From contig CAVRGR010000006.1 of the NCBI GenBank assembly GCA_963720775.1, positions 558,001 through 622,000 of the forward strand: a DNA stretch of 64,000 bases, in the 5' to 3' direction. A program made the translations under genes and the position numbers. Within the stretch, counting starts at the first letter, position 1, and every line of letters begins with the position of its first letter. The notes under the pieces were generated by a model that was given only the letters and a program-made list of their open reading frames with translations, was not told the origin of the DNA and ran no database searches. This DNA is from JAENVT01 sp963720775. Lineage in GTDB: Bacteria > Actinomycetota > Acidimicrobiia > Acidimicrobiales > Ilumatobacteraceae. Positions 44,743-54,194 of this stretch are shown here, one piece after another.

Positions 44743-47442
44743 TCAGCGGCGGCTGATCAGGCGGCGCCAGCGGTTCAGTGACTCGTTACCGGACAGCGCT
44801 GCACGGATCCGATCGATCGACGATTGGCCCAGTTTGCGGCCGAGTCGATCTGAAACGGCGAACCGATCGCTGATCATTCCACCGGTCGACGCGATCCTTG
44901 CTGTGTGTACGACCGCATCGGCGCGGGCGAACGCGGCGCTTATCGCCTGGAGCGCACCTGGTTGATCGGGGCCATGCACGAGGCACACCGTGTGCCACGG
45001 CAACGACGCGTTGTCGAAGTCCAACGTGAGGTCGTGGACCGGCTTCGATGCGAGCGGTTGGCGGAGCATCGCCTCCATTGCCTTGGCGAGATCTCGCGGT
45101 GACGGTCGTCCGACGGACTTCACCGAGAACGCATCGAGTACGGCGCCGTCGGGCCAGGTGGCGACCGACGCCTCGATGACATCGAGCCCCGCTGTGGCGA
45201 GCACGTCAGCCAGATGGGCGAGGAGGCCAGCCGTGTCTCGGCAGGCCACGTCGATGTTCCAGTGGTCAGGCTCGGGATCGGGGCTGACTGCGACCCGCAC
45301 GACGCCCGAGCGCGGCAGTGGTTCGACGAGTTGCGCCTGCCGGGCGAGTTCGACCGGGTCGTGAGCGAGGAGATACGAGGTCGACGCATGGCGGAGGCGC
45401 TCCACAGCCGAGGGCTCGGTCGCCAGGCGTTGAGCGGCTTGCATGCGGGCGGCGGCGAGGTTGGTCGCATCGCTCCCAGTGAGCTCCGGATGGTCCAACG
45501 CCTCTTGCAAGAGTTCGTACCGCTCGTCGAGCGCCTCCCGTTGCCATCGCGGAAGATCGCCTACCGCCTTGGCGAGGGTGTAGGCCTGACGGGCGTGCAC
45601 GGTGCTCGCCAGATGGGTCGCCAATTGCAGGATTTCGCGCTCGTCGAAGACATGAGGGTCGCCCGCACCGGCACGGAGAAGATGTGCATCCGCCACGAGG
45701 TTGGCGATGCGATCAGCGTCGGCGACCCGGCCCAAACGTGTCGCCAGATCGACAGCGCATTGCATGTCGGTCGATGAGTCTTCACACACATCGGCCGCAA
45801 GTGCCGCGAGCACCAGGTCGTCGTCATGGACGAATCCGTCGGGGGTGAGCGCGTGGAGGTTCTCGACGATCGGGAACCGGAGCGCGCCGAGCGGGTCGAG
45901 GTCGCGGATGTCCGATCGTCGCCGTCTCATCGCGTCGGCCAACTCGGGTAGTGCCCGCTCGAGCACGCCGGTCACCTCGAGGAAGCGCCAAGCGCGCGAG
46001 TCGGCGCGTCGGAGCAGGTTCAGCAACGCGGCGGTGTCGTCGGGATCCCACGTGAGTGACGCGCGGCGATGACGGCCGAACCAGTCGAGCAGGTCATCAG
46101 CCGGACTTGCTCGATCGAGTACAGCTGCAGTCGCCAGAGATATCGCCACTGTTTGGGCGACGCCTGGGATGCCGCGGAGATGGACCTCGTCGTCGACGAT
46201 GTCGAGCCACCCGCCTTCCGGCTCCGGTGCAACCTCTGCGCCGGGCTCGTCGAAGGCCGAGCTTCGACCGATTCTCAGTCTGAGTAGCGGTGGAGTGACG
46301 ATGGTCGTCACCAGCACGACGACGAGCAGCGCACCGTACAAGTTCTTGTCGAGAACGCCGTTGGACAGGCCGATGCTGGCAAAGATCAAGCCGACCTCCC
46401 CACGCGGGATCATGCCGAGCCCTATCAACAGCTTGTCCGACCGGGTGCCGGCCGCGCCGAACGCTGCCGCGATCTTGCCGGCGACGCCGATCGCTGTCAA
46501 CGATGCGGCTAGTCCGAGGACGCTCGGTTTGGCCATCGCCGCGAGGTCGGCGTTGATGCCGATCTGGACGAAGAACACCGGGATCATGATGTTGCCGATC
46601 GCGCCGAGATCACGAGACACGCGTTCCTGGTGGTCGCTTCGACCAAGACCCAGGCCGGCCATGAACGCGCCGATGATGAATGCGAGCTTGGCGACGTCGG
46701 CAAGTTCGGCGAAGGCGAGTGTCACGACGAGCGCAGCAACCACGACGGTGGCCCCCGAGCTCGCACGACGGTGGACAGCGTTCAGGATGGGTGGCACGAG
46801 AAGCAATCCGACGAGTCCTGTCACGATGAGAAAACCGACCGCCAGACCAAGCGTGCCGATTACCGTGCCGAAACCCACCGATCCCTCCGTCACCACTTTG
46901 ACGACGACCGTGAGGATCACGAGCCCCAGGACGTCGTCGGCGACGGCAGCACCGAGAACGATTCGCGCCTCGGTCGTTGCCAAGGCGCGCAGGTCGCCGA
47001 GGACGCGGGCAGTGATGCCGACACTTGTTGCCGTCAAGGCTGCACCCAAGAAGAGAGAGGTCTTCACTCCGTGACCGAGGGCGACACCAGCCGCGGTTCC
47101 ACCGGCGAAGGGCAGGGCGACCCCGACCAGCGCGACGAGGATCGAGGCTCGACCGACCTTGCTCAGCTCGGCCACGTCCATCTCCATGCCGACCTGCAGA
47201 AGGAGCAGGATCACGCCGATCTCGGCGATCACGCTGAGCGACACGCCGCGGGCACCGGTGACATCGACCAGCTTCAATGCGGATGGCCCGATCACGACTC
47301 CGGCGACGATCTCTCCGAGCACTGCCGGGATTCGCAGCCGCTCGGCGATCTCCGCTGCACATCGCGCCGCGAACAGCACGATCAACAGGTCGAGGAGCAG
47401 CCGAGCGAGATCGACGGTCTCGGCAGCCGCTAGCACGACCAC
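44743..47442 (-). CDS. CPA2 cation:proton antiporter fused to a GlnD-like HD/ACT sensor region
   Basis: An 899-residue fusion. Residues ~5-390 form a Kef/NhaS-type antiporter with about 12 membrane segments: RIPAVLGEIVAGVVIGPSAL, LLLLQVGMEMDVAEL, GAAVADDVLGLVIL (ion-binding Asp pair), FVQIGINADL and GMIPRGEVGLIFA. Residues ~430-700 are soluble and helical; FLEVTGVLERALPELADAM and RFPIVENLHAL followed by LAALAADVC look like GlnD's region before and within its HD domain, but the HD metal residues are lost. Two ACT domains follow: ~714-780 (TAGLLAHLADVLATAGLDV; ATWPDGAVLDAFSV) and ~817-875 (QPGALQAISAAFARADAVV; ISDRFAVSDRLGRKL), the latter pattern being typical of GlnD. The nucleotidyltransferase part is absent. 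It converges on the GlnR-like gene, next to amt-glnK. Confidence 0.85.
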   Translation of the reverse strand: MVVLAAAETVDLARLLLDLLIVLFAARCAAEIAERLRIPAVLGEIVAGVVIGPSALKLVDVTGARGVSLSVIAEIGVILLLLQVGMEMDVAELSKVGRASILVALVGVALPFAGGTAAGVALGHGVKTSLFLGAALTATSVGITARVLGDLRALATTEARIVLGAAVADDVLGLVILTVVVKVVTEGSVGFGTVIGTLGLAVGFLIVTGLVGLLLVPPILNAVHRRASSGATVVVAALVVTLAFAELADVAKLAFIIGAFMAGLGLGRSDHQERVSRDLGAIGNIMIPVFFVQIGINADLAAMAKPSVLGLAASLTAIGVAGKIAAAFGAAGTRSDKLLIGLGMIPRGEVGLIFASIGLSNGVLDKNLYGALLVVVLVTTIVTPPLLRLRIGRSSAFDEPGAEVAPEPEGGWLDIVDDEVHLRGIPGVAQTVAISLATAAVLDRASPADDLLDWFGRHRRASLTWDPDDTAALLNLLRRADSRAWRFLEVTGVLERALPELADAMRRRRSDIRDLDPLGALRFPIVENLHALTPDGFVHDDDLVLAALAADVCEDSSTDMQCAVDLATRLGRVADADRIANLVADAHLLRAGAGDPHVFDEREILQLATHLASTVHARQAYTLAKAVGDLPRWQREALDERYELLQEALDHPELTGSDATNLAAARMQAAQRLATEPSAVERLRHASTSYLLAHDPVELARQAQLVEPLPRSGVVRVAVSPDPEPDHWNIDVACRDTAGLLAHLADVLATAGLDVIEASVATWPDGAVLDAFSVKSVGRPSPRDLAKAMEAMLRQPLASKPVHDLTLDFDNASLPWHTVCLVHGPDQPGALQAISAAFARADAVVHTARIASTGGMISDRFAVSDRLGRKLGQSSIDRIRAALSGNESLNRWRRLISRR

Positions 47443-47685
47443 GTCACCCGAGCTCGTTGGCCTCCAGAGAACACGGATGCGACCGTATGACGTACAGGTT
47501 TCGCTACTGTTCGCAGCTCATGAACGGCGCGTGAACTACCTGGTCAGCACGTCAATTCGGGCCGGTGACGAACCCTCGACGACTGCGGTCGCGCGCATGG
47601 CCCCAAGCAATCAGTTCCTCGGAGGGAGTCGCGTGAATCGACCTCCATCCCTGCACGGCACCAGTGCGGTATCCCGGAGGCGCGT

Positions 47686-50085
47686 TCAGAGGTCGCCGGA
47701 ACGCTGCAACACCAGTAGCGCTCCCCAGCCGGGGAGCAACGGGATCCAGAACGTGGCGAGACGGAACAGGATCACGGCGGCGATTGCGGTGGTGCTGGGC
47801 ATTCCCGCGGACGTCAATCCGGCGATCAGCGTCGCTTCGACGGCTCCGATCCCGCCGGGGGTGGGGGCGACTGACGAGACCACTGCGCCGACGAGATAGA
47901 CGAGCGCTATCGATGTGAACGCCGGGCCGGCGCCGAATGCCGAGACAGCGACCGCCAACGCGAGGATGTAGCCCATGGTGATGGTCAGCGAGCCGCCGAA
48001 CAGTTCGATCATCTTGCCGGGCTGACGAGCAATCTCACTGACGTTGACGAGCGAGCGCTTCGTCGCCGGCCACACCCGAGTGGTGAGCAGGGCTCGGCTC
48101 CAGGGAACGGCTACACCGAGTGCCGCGACCGCGACCACGCCTCCGGCAATGAGTCCTGAGGTGGCCATCGACGGCAGGTCGAACGTCTTCAATCCTGAAG
48201 AACCCGCCAGAGCGATGAACAGGCCGGTGAGCGTGAGATGAACGATCACTCCGGCGATCGTGTCGACGCCGACCGCCCCGACAGCCGTCGCCGTGTCGAT
48301 GCCGCGCTTCTGCAGAAACCTGGCGGTCAGAGCGAGCCCGCCGCCGGGTGCGGCGACTCCGACGAACGACGTCGCCACCTGAACACCGATGTTCGGGCCA
48401 AGCGGCAGTCGCTCGGGCAGTGAGCCGTCGAGTGCCACGGCCGCGCCCACGTACGTGATCGCCGACAGGCCGAGTGCCGCGGCGCCCCACGCCCAGTTGG
48501 CTCGCTGGAGTTCGCCCCAGAGCGAGCCGACACCCAGGAACTGGGGGATGAGCGACCACAGTGCAAGCGCCACCACGGCGATGGTGACAACGGTGCCCGT
48601 CTTGATCCTCTCCAGCTCCGCGATGGGAACGTCGGCGGCGCCCGTCACGCGTTGCACCTCGTGGCGAAGGTCTTCGAGACATCCGGCAGCCTTGACGGCC
48701 GCTCGCGTCTGAGGTGTCAACGCGAGCGGCTGCAGCCGTGGGAGCGCTGCTGCGACCGCCACGGGTCCGACGCCGGCAACAGCGGCTTCTACAGCGCGCT
48801 CGACTCCGAGCGGCGCGGCTGTTGCTGCCAGGACCTCGGCCACATCCGTCGACAGGGCCGAGCCGACGACACCCAACGAGGCCGAGGCGAACCCTACGAC
48901 TACGACGCCGCCGGCATCGTCGACCCAGAGCGCGTCGTCGTTGAGGCGCCGATGCACCGTGTGACTTCGCTGCAGGGCATCGACGATCGCCCACACCGAA
49001 CCCAGAAGTTGAGGTGTGCGACGCGACGGTTCGAGCCCGTTCAAACATTGGCGTGTTTGCGCGTCGAACGCCATCATCATCGCGTTCGGGGGGAACTCGG
49101 CGACAGCCACCAGACGAGCAGTCGGCACTCCGTCGGAGTGGGCCTTCAATGCGCACAAGGCTTCGTGTTCGACAGCCGAACGAAGGGACCGGAACGGCCG
49201 GTCCTGGCCGACGTCGCGAAAGCGGGCGGCTCGGTACATCTGCACGGGGAAGAGGGTGGCGCGCAAGTCGCGACTGATGACCTTCACGATCAGTTGTAGA
49301 TCGTCATTGATGTACACCCTGAATCCTGCGAAGCCGCGGAAGCCGCCGAACCGTTCGACCGACGATGGCTGGTAACCGAGACGCTCGAGGATCTCTCCCA
49401 CTACTACGGCCCGGGGGGTGGTGTTGAGGGCTCCGAGGATCAGCTGGACCAACGACGACGCGGCCGCCGCCATCGCGATTGACGCGACGATCGTGGCCGG
49501 GTCGGCGAAGCTGACCCCAAGACGCGCCGCGATCCCCACGACCAGAACGAGCCAGCCGATCCGTCGCCAGCGGTCGGGCCAATGACCCCGGTCGATGAAC
49601 ATCCACGCGGAGATCGCGCCCATGTCCAACGTCGTCGGGAACGCGGCACCGATGCCATACCCACTCCGCCCCGGGTCGACGAGGCCGTGCCGTGGTGGCA
49701 TCAGTGGAAACGTGGTGGAACCAACGAGCTTCGACATCGCCATGAGACCTGCGGCGCAGACGACTGCGGCGAGCAGCATTCGCCCGACACGGACAAAGTG
49801 GCGGAGGACGATCTGGCTGATGAACCCGAGGATCGCGGCGACCAGGAAACCGATCTGGCAGGTGCTGACGATGCCCGACACGAGCCAATGCGGTACAGGA
49901 CTGAGCAAGTCGCGGAAGCCTGTCGCGAACTGGCCGTCGTTGCCGCCCTGCAGCGCCAGATACGTGAATCCCAGGACCACGAGCGAACCGAGAAGGCGGG
50001 CCGCGGAGACGGGTGATCTCACATACGCCCGCCCCGAGGGCTCGGACACCGTGAACGCTCGGCGCTGAGATTCGACGTCAAGCAT
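47686..50085 (-). CDS. Lysylphosphatidylglycerol synthase TM-like protein with embedded pseudokinase
   Basis: A 799-residue membrane protein. The N-terminal ~230 residues have several membrane segments. Residues ~250-500 resemble a protein-kinase-like fold (RVYINDDLQLIVKVISRD with a Lys; HTVHRRLNDDALWVDDAGG at the catalytic-loop position; VVVVGFASASLG at the DFG position). The Asp of HRD is Arg and DFG is GFA, so catalysis is unlikely. Residues ~510-799 are a UPF0104/YbhN-type flippase domain (SFVGVAAPGGGLALTARFL; SVAPTPGGIGAVEATLIAGL). Such proteins are known in actinobacteria and may move lipids or polyprenyl sugars, with the pseudokinase binding nucleotide or a partner. No operon partner. 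Confidence 0.82.
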   Translation of the reverse strand: MLDVESQRRAFTVSEPSGRAYVRSPVSAARLLGSLVVLGFTYLALQGGNDGQFATGFRDLLSPVPHWLVSGIVSTCQIGFLVAAILGFISQIVLRHFVRVGRMLLAAVVCAAGLMAMSKLVGSTTFPLMPPRHGLVDPGRSGYGIGAAFPTTLDMGAISAWMFIDRGHWPDRWRRIGWLVLVVGIAARLGVSFADPATIVASIAMAAAASSLVQLILGALNTTPRAVVVGEILERLGYQPSSVERFGGFRGFAGFRVYINDDLQLIVKVISRDLRATLFPVQMYRAARFRDVGQDRPFRSLRSAVEHEALCALKAHSDGVPTARLVAVAEFPPNAMMMAFDAQTRQCLNGLEPSRRTPQLLGSVWAIVDALQRSHTVHRRLNDDALWVDDAGGVVVVGFASASLGVVGSALSTDVAEVLAATAAPLGVERAVEAAVAGVGPVAVAAALPRLQPLALTPQTRAAVKAAGCLEDLRHEVQRVTGAADVPIAELERIKTGTVVTIAVVALALWSLIPQFLGVGSLWGELQRANWAWGAAALGLSAITYVGAAVALDGSLPERLPLGPNIGVQVATSFVGVAAPGGGLALTARFLQKRGIDTATAVGAVGVDTIAGVIVHLTLTGLFIALAGSSGLKTFDLPSMATSGLIAGGVVAVAALGVAVPWSRALLTTRVWPATKRSLVNVSEIARQPGKMIELFGGSLTITMGYILALAVAVSAFGAGPAFTSIALVYLVGAVVSSVAPTPGGIGAVEATLIAGLTSAGMPSTTAIAAVILFRLATFWIPLLPGWGALLVLQRSGDL

Positions 50086-50354
50086 TGCCGGGCAAGCTCT
50101 CGAGGAAGGATGTCCAGCCCTGATCCTTGGTCATCGAAGTGCGCGCCCGACTTCGCGGCAATCCCGGGCTCAGCGCGACCCGTCCGAACCACAGCCGCAT
50201 CTGGGGCCGCTTCGTCGTGATCGTGTCATCAGTGCGACCGTACTAGACCCAGCGAACCGCTGAAGGTGGGTTGCGCGCCGCCGCTTCGCTGGACGACCAC
50301 GCATCGGACGACACTTCACGGCGATGACCACTTACCGTCACGAAGGGACGCAAG

Positions 50355-51095
50355 ATGATCAAGATCGTCGAGCTGCTGGTGCGCAAGCCAGGGATGACGA
50401 GAGCCGAGTTCTCGGAACATTGGCTGAACGTGCACGGCCCGCTGGCCATGTCGATCCCAGAGATCCGCCGCCACAACGCGAAGTACGTGCAGAGCCACGC
50501 GATTGGTGGCCTCGCCGGCAACGAGCCGTTGTTCGACGGCGCTGCGGAGATCTGGCTGGATTCGCTGGAGACGGCCATCGCCCTTTTGAGCGAGCCCAAG
50601 TTCGAGGAAGTGGTGTTTCCCGACGAGGAGAAGTTCCTCGACCGCGACAAGACCGAGATCCTCGTGCTCACCGAGCACCTCGTGTACCAGCGGCCTGGAG
50701 CGCCGATCCACGGTGGCGTGAAGGTGTTCGAGGTGCCAGTGCGGCGCGACGGCATGACGCGCACCGAAAGCCAGCGCTACTGGGCCGACGTGCACGGTCC
50801 GATGGTGCTCGACACGCCGTCGATGGTTGCCAACATGCGCCGCTACGTGCAGGCGCACGCCGTTGATGACGACGCCATTGCCGTGGTCGGTCCGATGCGC
50901 TACGACGGTCTGGCCGAGCTGTGGTTCGACACCGTTGACGACGTCGTCGCCTGCTTCGGCGATGAGTACAGGGCGACGGTCCACCTCGACGAGCCCAACT
51001 TCGTGAACCTCGAAAAGGCGACGGCGTTCATGGCGACCGAGCATGTGATCAACGAGCGCCCGCCGGTCGACGATCCGTCCCGCACGATGCGATGA
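50355..51095 (+). CDS. EthD-type dimeric alpha-beta barrel protein (two repeats)
   Basis: A 246-residue protein made of two EthD-like repeats: IVELLVRKPGMTRAEFSEHW, VHGPL in the first and VFEVPVRRDGMTRTESQRYW, VHGPMVL in the second; each also ends with a FxxDE-type strand (VVFPDEEKFLD; VHLDEPNFVNLE). EthD proteins form ferredoxin-like barrels and take part in ether or aromatic degradation and in polyketide chemistry; their reaction is often unknown. Duplicated forms act as pseudo-dimers. It stands alone between the flippase-type gene and pncB, and follows a GGACGCAAG start region. Confidence 0.8.
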   Translation: MIKIVELLVRKPGMTRAEFSEHWLNVHGPLAMSIPEIRRHNAKYVQSHAIGGLAGNEPLFDGAAEIWLDSLETAIALLSEPKFEEVVFPDEEKFLDRDKTEILVLTEHLVYQRPGAPIHGGVKVFEVPVRRDGMTRTESQRYWADVHGPMVLDTPSMVANMRRYVQAHAVDDDAIAVVGPMRYDGLAELWFDTVDDVVACFGDEYRATVHLDEPNFVNLEKATAFMATEHVINERPPVDDPSRTMR

Positions 51096-51134
51096 TCGAA
51101 GCACTCGTGGACCGCGCACACCAAGTGCCCGTCA

Positions 51135-51320
51135 GCAAACTTTGCCTGTCTTCAACCGGGCGCCACCGAGCTGGCCGAGCAAGTGGTGGCGCGCGGCGTG
51201 TTTTCGGGACGTGCCGAGATGTGGGCTGTCGATGCCGACGCGTTCGTTGTTCGCCCGAGTCCTCGGGCCGTGGTTCATCAGGAATGGCTGGCGCGACGAT
51301 GTTTGTCTGCGACAGATCGG
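51135..51320 (+). other. Coding-like fragment of unknown origin
   Basis: The plus frame reads FACLQPGATELAEQVVARGV and VFSGRAEMWAVDADAFVV, RPSPRAVVHQEWLARR before running antisense into pncB. It has protein-like composition but no start codon in a good place, no known motif, and it overlaps the 3' end of the opposite gene. Probably the C-terminal relic of a deleted gene. Confidence 0.3.
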
Positions 51321-52617
51321 GTGAGGCGGTCCAGCTGTGCCGATACGCGCACCGTCGGCACCGTCGGGCGATGCAACCGACACGCCGACTCGGGTAAGCG
51401 AGCCAGATCGGCCGACAAACGAGCGGCCGCGACCGTGATGCTCTCGGCAGGTTGCGAGCGTTCGCCGGCTCGCATCACCTTGATCAGCAGCGGAACGGAA
51501 CCGGGTGGCGCCGGTTCTGACCGCTCCGCGAGAACATCGCCGGCCTGCATGTCTTGTCGGAACACCTGCTTCGCACCGGGTCTGGTCTGCTTGCCGAGTG
51601 ACAGTTTCATCGTCGGCCGGCCCGCGTACTCGACGAGCTTGTAGACGGTGTTCAACGACGGGGCGTCGGCGGACACCCCGATTCTGGTGCCGACGCCGAA
51701 CGTGTCGATCGGGGCGCCGTCGTCCAGCAAGCGCTCCACGTCGAACTCATCGAGTCCCCCACTGACCATGATCAGCGCGTCGTAACGCCGCGCCGCGTCG
51801 AGGAGTCGACGAGCCTGCCTGGACACGGTGAGGAGGTCGCCGCTGTCGATGCGCACGGCGAGGGTTCCACTCGGATCGAGCTCGGCGGCGACCTCGAGCG
51901 CTGTAGCGATGCCGGCATCGGTGTCGTAGGTGTCGACAAGGAACGCTGTGCGACCGGGATGGTCCGTAGCAAATGCGATGAACGCTTCTCGCTCGGTGGG
52001 AAACGCCTCGATGTAGGAATGCGCCATGGTGCCGACGGCGGGAATCCCCAATCTGCGGGCCGCGTCGACGTTGCTGGTGCCGGCGAAGCCGGCGATCGCA
52101 GCTGCCCGCGCCGCGGCCAGGCCCGCCTCGATGCCATGCGTGCGCCGCAATGAGAAATCGACCAAGGACGCCGCCCACGAGCAGCAATCCGGCAGCGTGC
52201 AGCCTTGGTTGCCAGCACGGTTCGATAGGTGAGCTGGTTGAGGATGATCGACTCGACGAGTTGGGCTTCCGGCAGCGGCGCGGTCACCTCGATCAACGGC
52301 TCGTCGGGCAACACCACGTGACCTTCGGGGATCGCCCACACATCGCCCGTGAAACGCAATGTTGCGAAGGCGTCTTGGGCCGCCTGATCGAAGCCGTGCG
52401 CTGCGAGCCACGTGAGGTCCTCGTCCTCGAAGGCGTAGTTCGTCAACAGTTCGAGAACGTCGTCGAGTCCAGCGGCGACCACGAAGCCGCGGTCAGGCGG
52501 GAGGTCGCGAACGAACAGGCTGAACGTGGCCTGCTCGGTCATTCCCCGCGCCAGGTAGCTGGCGGCCATCGTCAGCTCGTAGAGATCGGTCGTCAGCGCC
52601 AGACCCACCGCGATCAC
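51278..52617 (-). CDS. pncB: Nicotinate phosphoribosyltransferase (one frameshift)
   Basis: About 446 codons in two frames. The first part has ALTTDLYELTMAASYLARGM, GFVVAAGLDDVLELL and the FTGDVWAIPEG strand; the second has LVDFSLRRTHGIEAGLAA, FAGTSNVDAARRLGIPAVGT, MAHSYIEAFP, VRIDSGDLL and GGLDEFDVERLLDDGAP. This is a complete NAPRTase, which makes nicotinate mononucleotide from nicotinate, PRPP and ATP for NAD salvage. The frame changes near 52163; one missing base gives a smooth reading. The GTG start overlaps the HxlR gene stop by GTGA. The last ~60 residues run beyond the usual core. Confidence 0.85.
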
Positions 52618-53297
52618 CGAGAGATGCCGGGCTCGGCTGACGGCCGAATCGGTTGGTCGAGCTGGAAGATGCGAGCGAAGTTGGCGAGGGCACGGGCCGA
52701 GCCACGCTTGGTCAGGCGTCTGGTGGTGATTGCCTGGCGCATCGACAGGCGACCCTGGCGCACGTCGAGAAACGTACGCGCCGAGCCCTCGAGCACCAGA
52801 TCCGGCTTGTCGTGCGCACTACCGCCGCCGGGCACCGACGACATCGTGAACTCCTCACCATCGATGCGCAGCAGGTAACGCTCGTCGACACCGATGGCCT
52901 TGAGCGGCTGGAAGTACGCTCCGATGGCCGCATTGGCTGCCGTCCACGGCCGCACCACCACATCGTCGCCGGGCTCTTCGAGCAGCGGCATCCCGAAGCG
53001 GGTCAGGGCCCGCAGCACCGTGATCGCATCTCGACCTCGAATCGTGACGGTGTACACCGATCGTGCTGCCGGTGGCGGCAGCTCTTTCGCTGTGATGAGA
53101 CCCTGCTCCGTCATCGTGCGCAGCCGCTCGCTGAGCAGCGCTGGGGCGATGCCCGGGAGGTGCGCGGCCAGGTCGGTGTAGCGCTGGTCAGAGATGATCA
53201 GTTCGCGCAGGATGAGCAGCGTCCAGCGATCGCCGAGCGTGTCGAGGGCGCGGGCGATCGGGCAGTGCTGTTCGTCGTAGCGAACGGTGGCGGGCAT
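52614..53297 (-). CDS. HxlR-family regulator with SCP2-like C-terminal domain
   Basis: A 227-residue protein. Residues ~10-100 are an HxlR winged helix: CPIARALDTLGDRWTLLILR with the family's N-terminal Cys, LAAHLPGIAPALLSERLRTM and YTVTIRGRD. The C-terminal half (LLRIDGEEFTMSSVPGGG, PDLVLEGSARTFLDVRQGRL) looks like the SCP2-type lipid-binding fold often added to HxlR proteins in actinobacteria. Starts 3 bp after the thioesterase stop and overlaps pncB, forming one operon. A perfect dyad upstream of the operon, shared with the divergent exporter, is its likely operator. Confidence 0.85.
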   Translation of the reverse strand: MPATVRYDEQHCPIARALDTLGDRWTLLILRELIISDQRYTDLAAHLPGIAPALLSERLRTMTEQGLITAKELPPPAARSVYTVTIRGRDAITVLRALTRFGMPLLEEPGDDVVVRPWTAANAAIGAYFQPLKAIGVDERYLLRIDGEEFTMSSVPGGGSAHDKPDLVLEGSARTFLDVRQGRLSMRQAITTRRLTKRGSARALANFARIFQLDQPIRPSAEPGISR

Positions 53298-53300
53298 CGA

Positions 53301-54134
53301 TCAGCCTCCGGTGTAGCGCGTGTGGAACGTGTCTGCGATGGTGATGCCGTCGCGGCCCGACAGTACTCCGCGCTCGAGCGCGATCCCCGCTGCAGAATCG
53401 GCCGTGACGAACACGCCCTCCAGCCAACTGTCGTCATCCGACGGCGCAGGGGATGGAAGACGATGGATGTGGATGGTGTAGTCGACGCTCACGCCTCCAT
53501 GCGGTGGCAACAAGCGCCGAAACGGCGACGGCGGGAACCAGTCGCCGATCATCACCAGCCAGGCAGCATCCACCGCCCGACGCTCCAGCGGCCGTACGTG
53601 ACCGGCGACCCTGGCGACGTCTGCCGTTCCATCAGGGATCGTCGATGGGTCGATGCGCAGCTCAGCATGTTCGAAGTGGCGGATCGCGGGCGGCGGAGTG
53701 AAGTGCACGCAGTGGCTCAGAGCTGCCGGGTGATCGGTCGCCGTGTGCGACCACTCGGACCCGACACTCGCCGCGATCGCCGTCACTCTGCTGGCGAGTA
53801 CGAGCCGCCCGGCCTGACGCACCGCGATCTGCAGGGTGGTGAAGGAGCGTCCCTGGCGCAGCACCTCGACATCCAGCCGGGCGGGCCCTACCGCGCCCGG
53901 GCGGAGAAAGGAGGTCGCCACCGTCCGCACGGAGCGATCCGGGGCGACATGCTCGGACGCGCGAACGGCCAGTGAAGCCATGTATCCACCGTGTACGCCG
54001 CGGAGCGATGCCCAGGAGTCGTCGAGGTCGACGTCGAACATGGTCGTTGCGTCAGCGGTTTCCACCGGTCGCGCTTGGGTGGTGCGGTCGAAGTGTGTGC
54101 GGTCGGGCGGCGCGACGTCGTCGAGTTCGATCAT
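53301..54134 (-). CDS. Acyl-CoA thioesterase-like double hotdog protein
   Basis: A 277-residue TesB-like protein with two hotdog folds. The first has FDVDLDDSWASLRGVHGGYM and SVRTVATSFLRPGAVGPARL; the second has GHVRPLERRAVDAAWLVMIG with the DAAWLVMIGDWFPP stretch and VSVDYTIHIHRLP. This matches actinobacterial acyl-CoA thioesterases that release fatty acids from CoA. It is the first gene of the operon with HxlR and pncB. The exporter gene diverges 60 bp upstream, and that AT-rich gap contains a strong inverted repeat. Confidence 0.82.
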   Translation of the reverse strand: MIELDDVAPPDRTHFDRTTQARPVETADATTMFDVDLDDSWASLRGVHGGYMASLAVRASEHVAPDRSVRTVATSFLRPGAVGPARLDVEVLRQGRSFTTLQIAVRQAGRLVLASRVTAIAASVGSEWSHTATDHPAALSHCVHFTPPPAIRHFEHAELRIDPSTIPDGTADVARVAGHVRPLERRAVDAAWLVMIGDWFPPSPFRRLLPPHGGVSVDYTIHIHRLPSPAPSDDDSWLEGVFVTADSAAGIALERGVLSGRDGITIADTFHTRYTGG

Positions 54135-54141
54135 TCTTACA

Positions 54142-54166
54142 GATTACTCTATTTAAGATAGTAATC
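54142..54166. promoter_or_regulatory. Inverted repeat between thioesterase/HxlR operon and MFS gene
   Basis: GATTACT (54142-54148) and AGTAATC (54160-54166) are perfect arms; inside them TAT and ATA pair too, leaving TTAAG in the centre. The AT-rich setting in a GC-rich genome suggests that it overlaps the divergent promoters. Best candidate binder is the HxlR protein at 52614. Confidence 0.65.
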
Positions 54167-54194
54167 ACTATATAGAATGTATTAATCTGCGATC

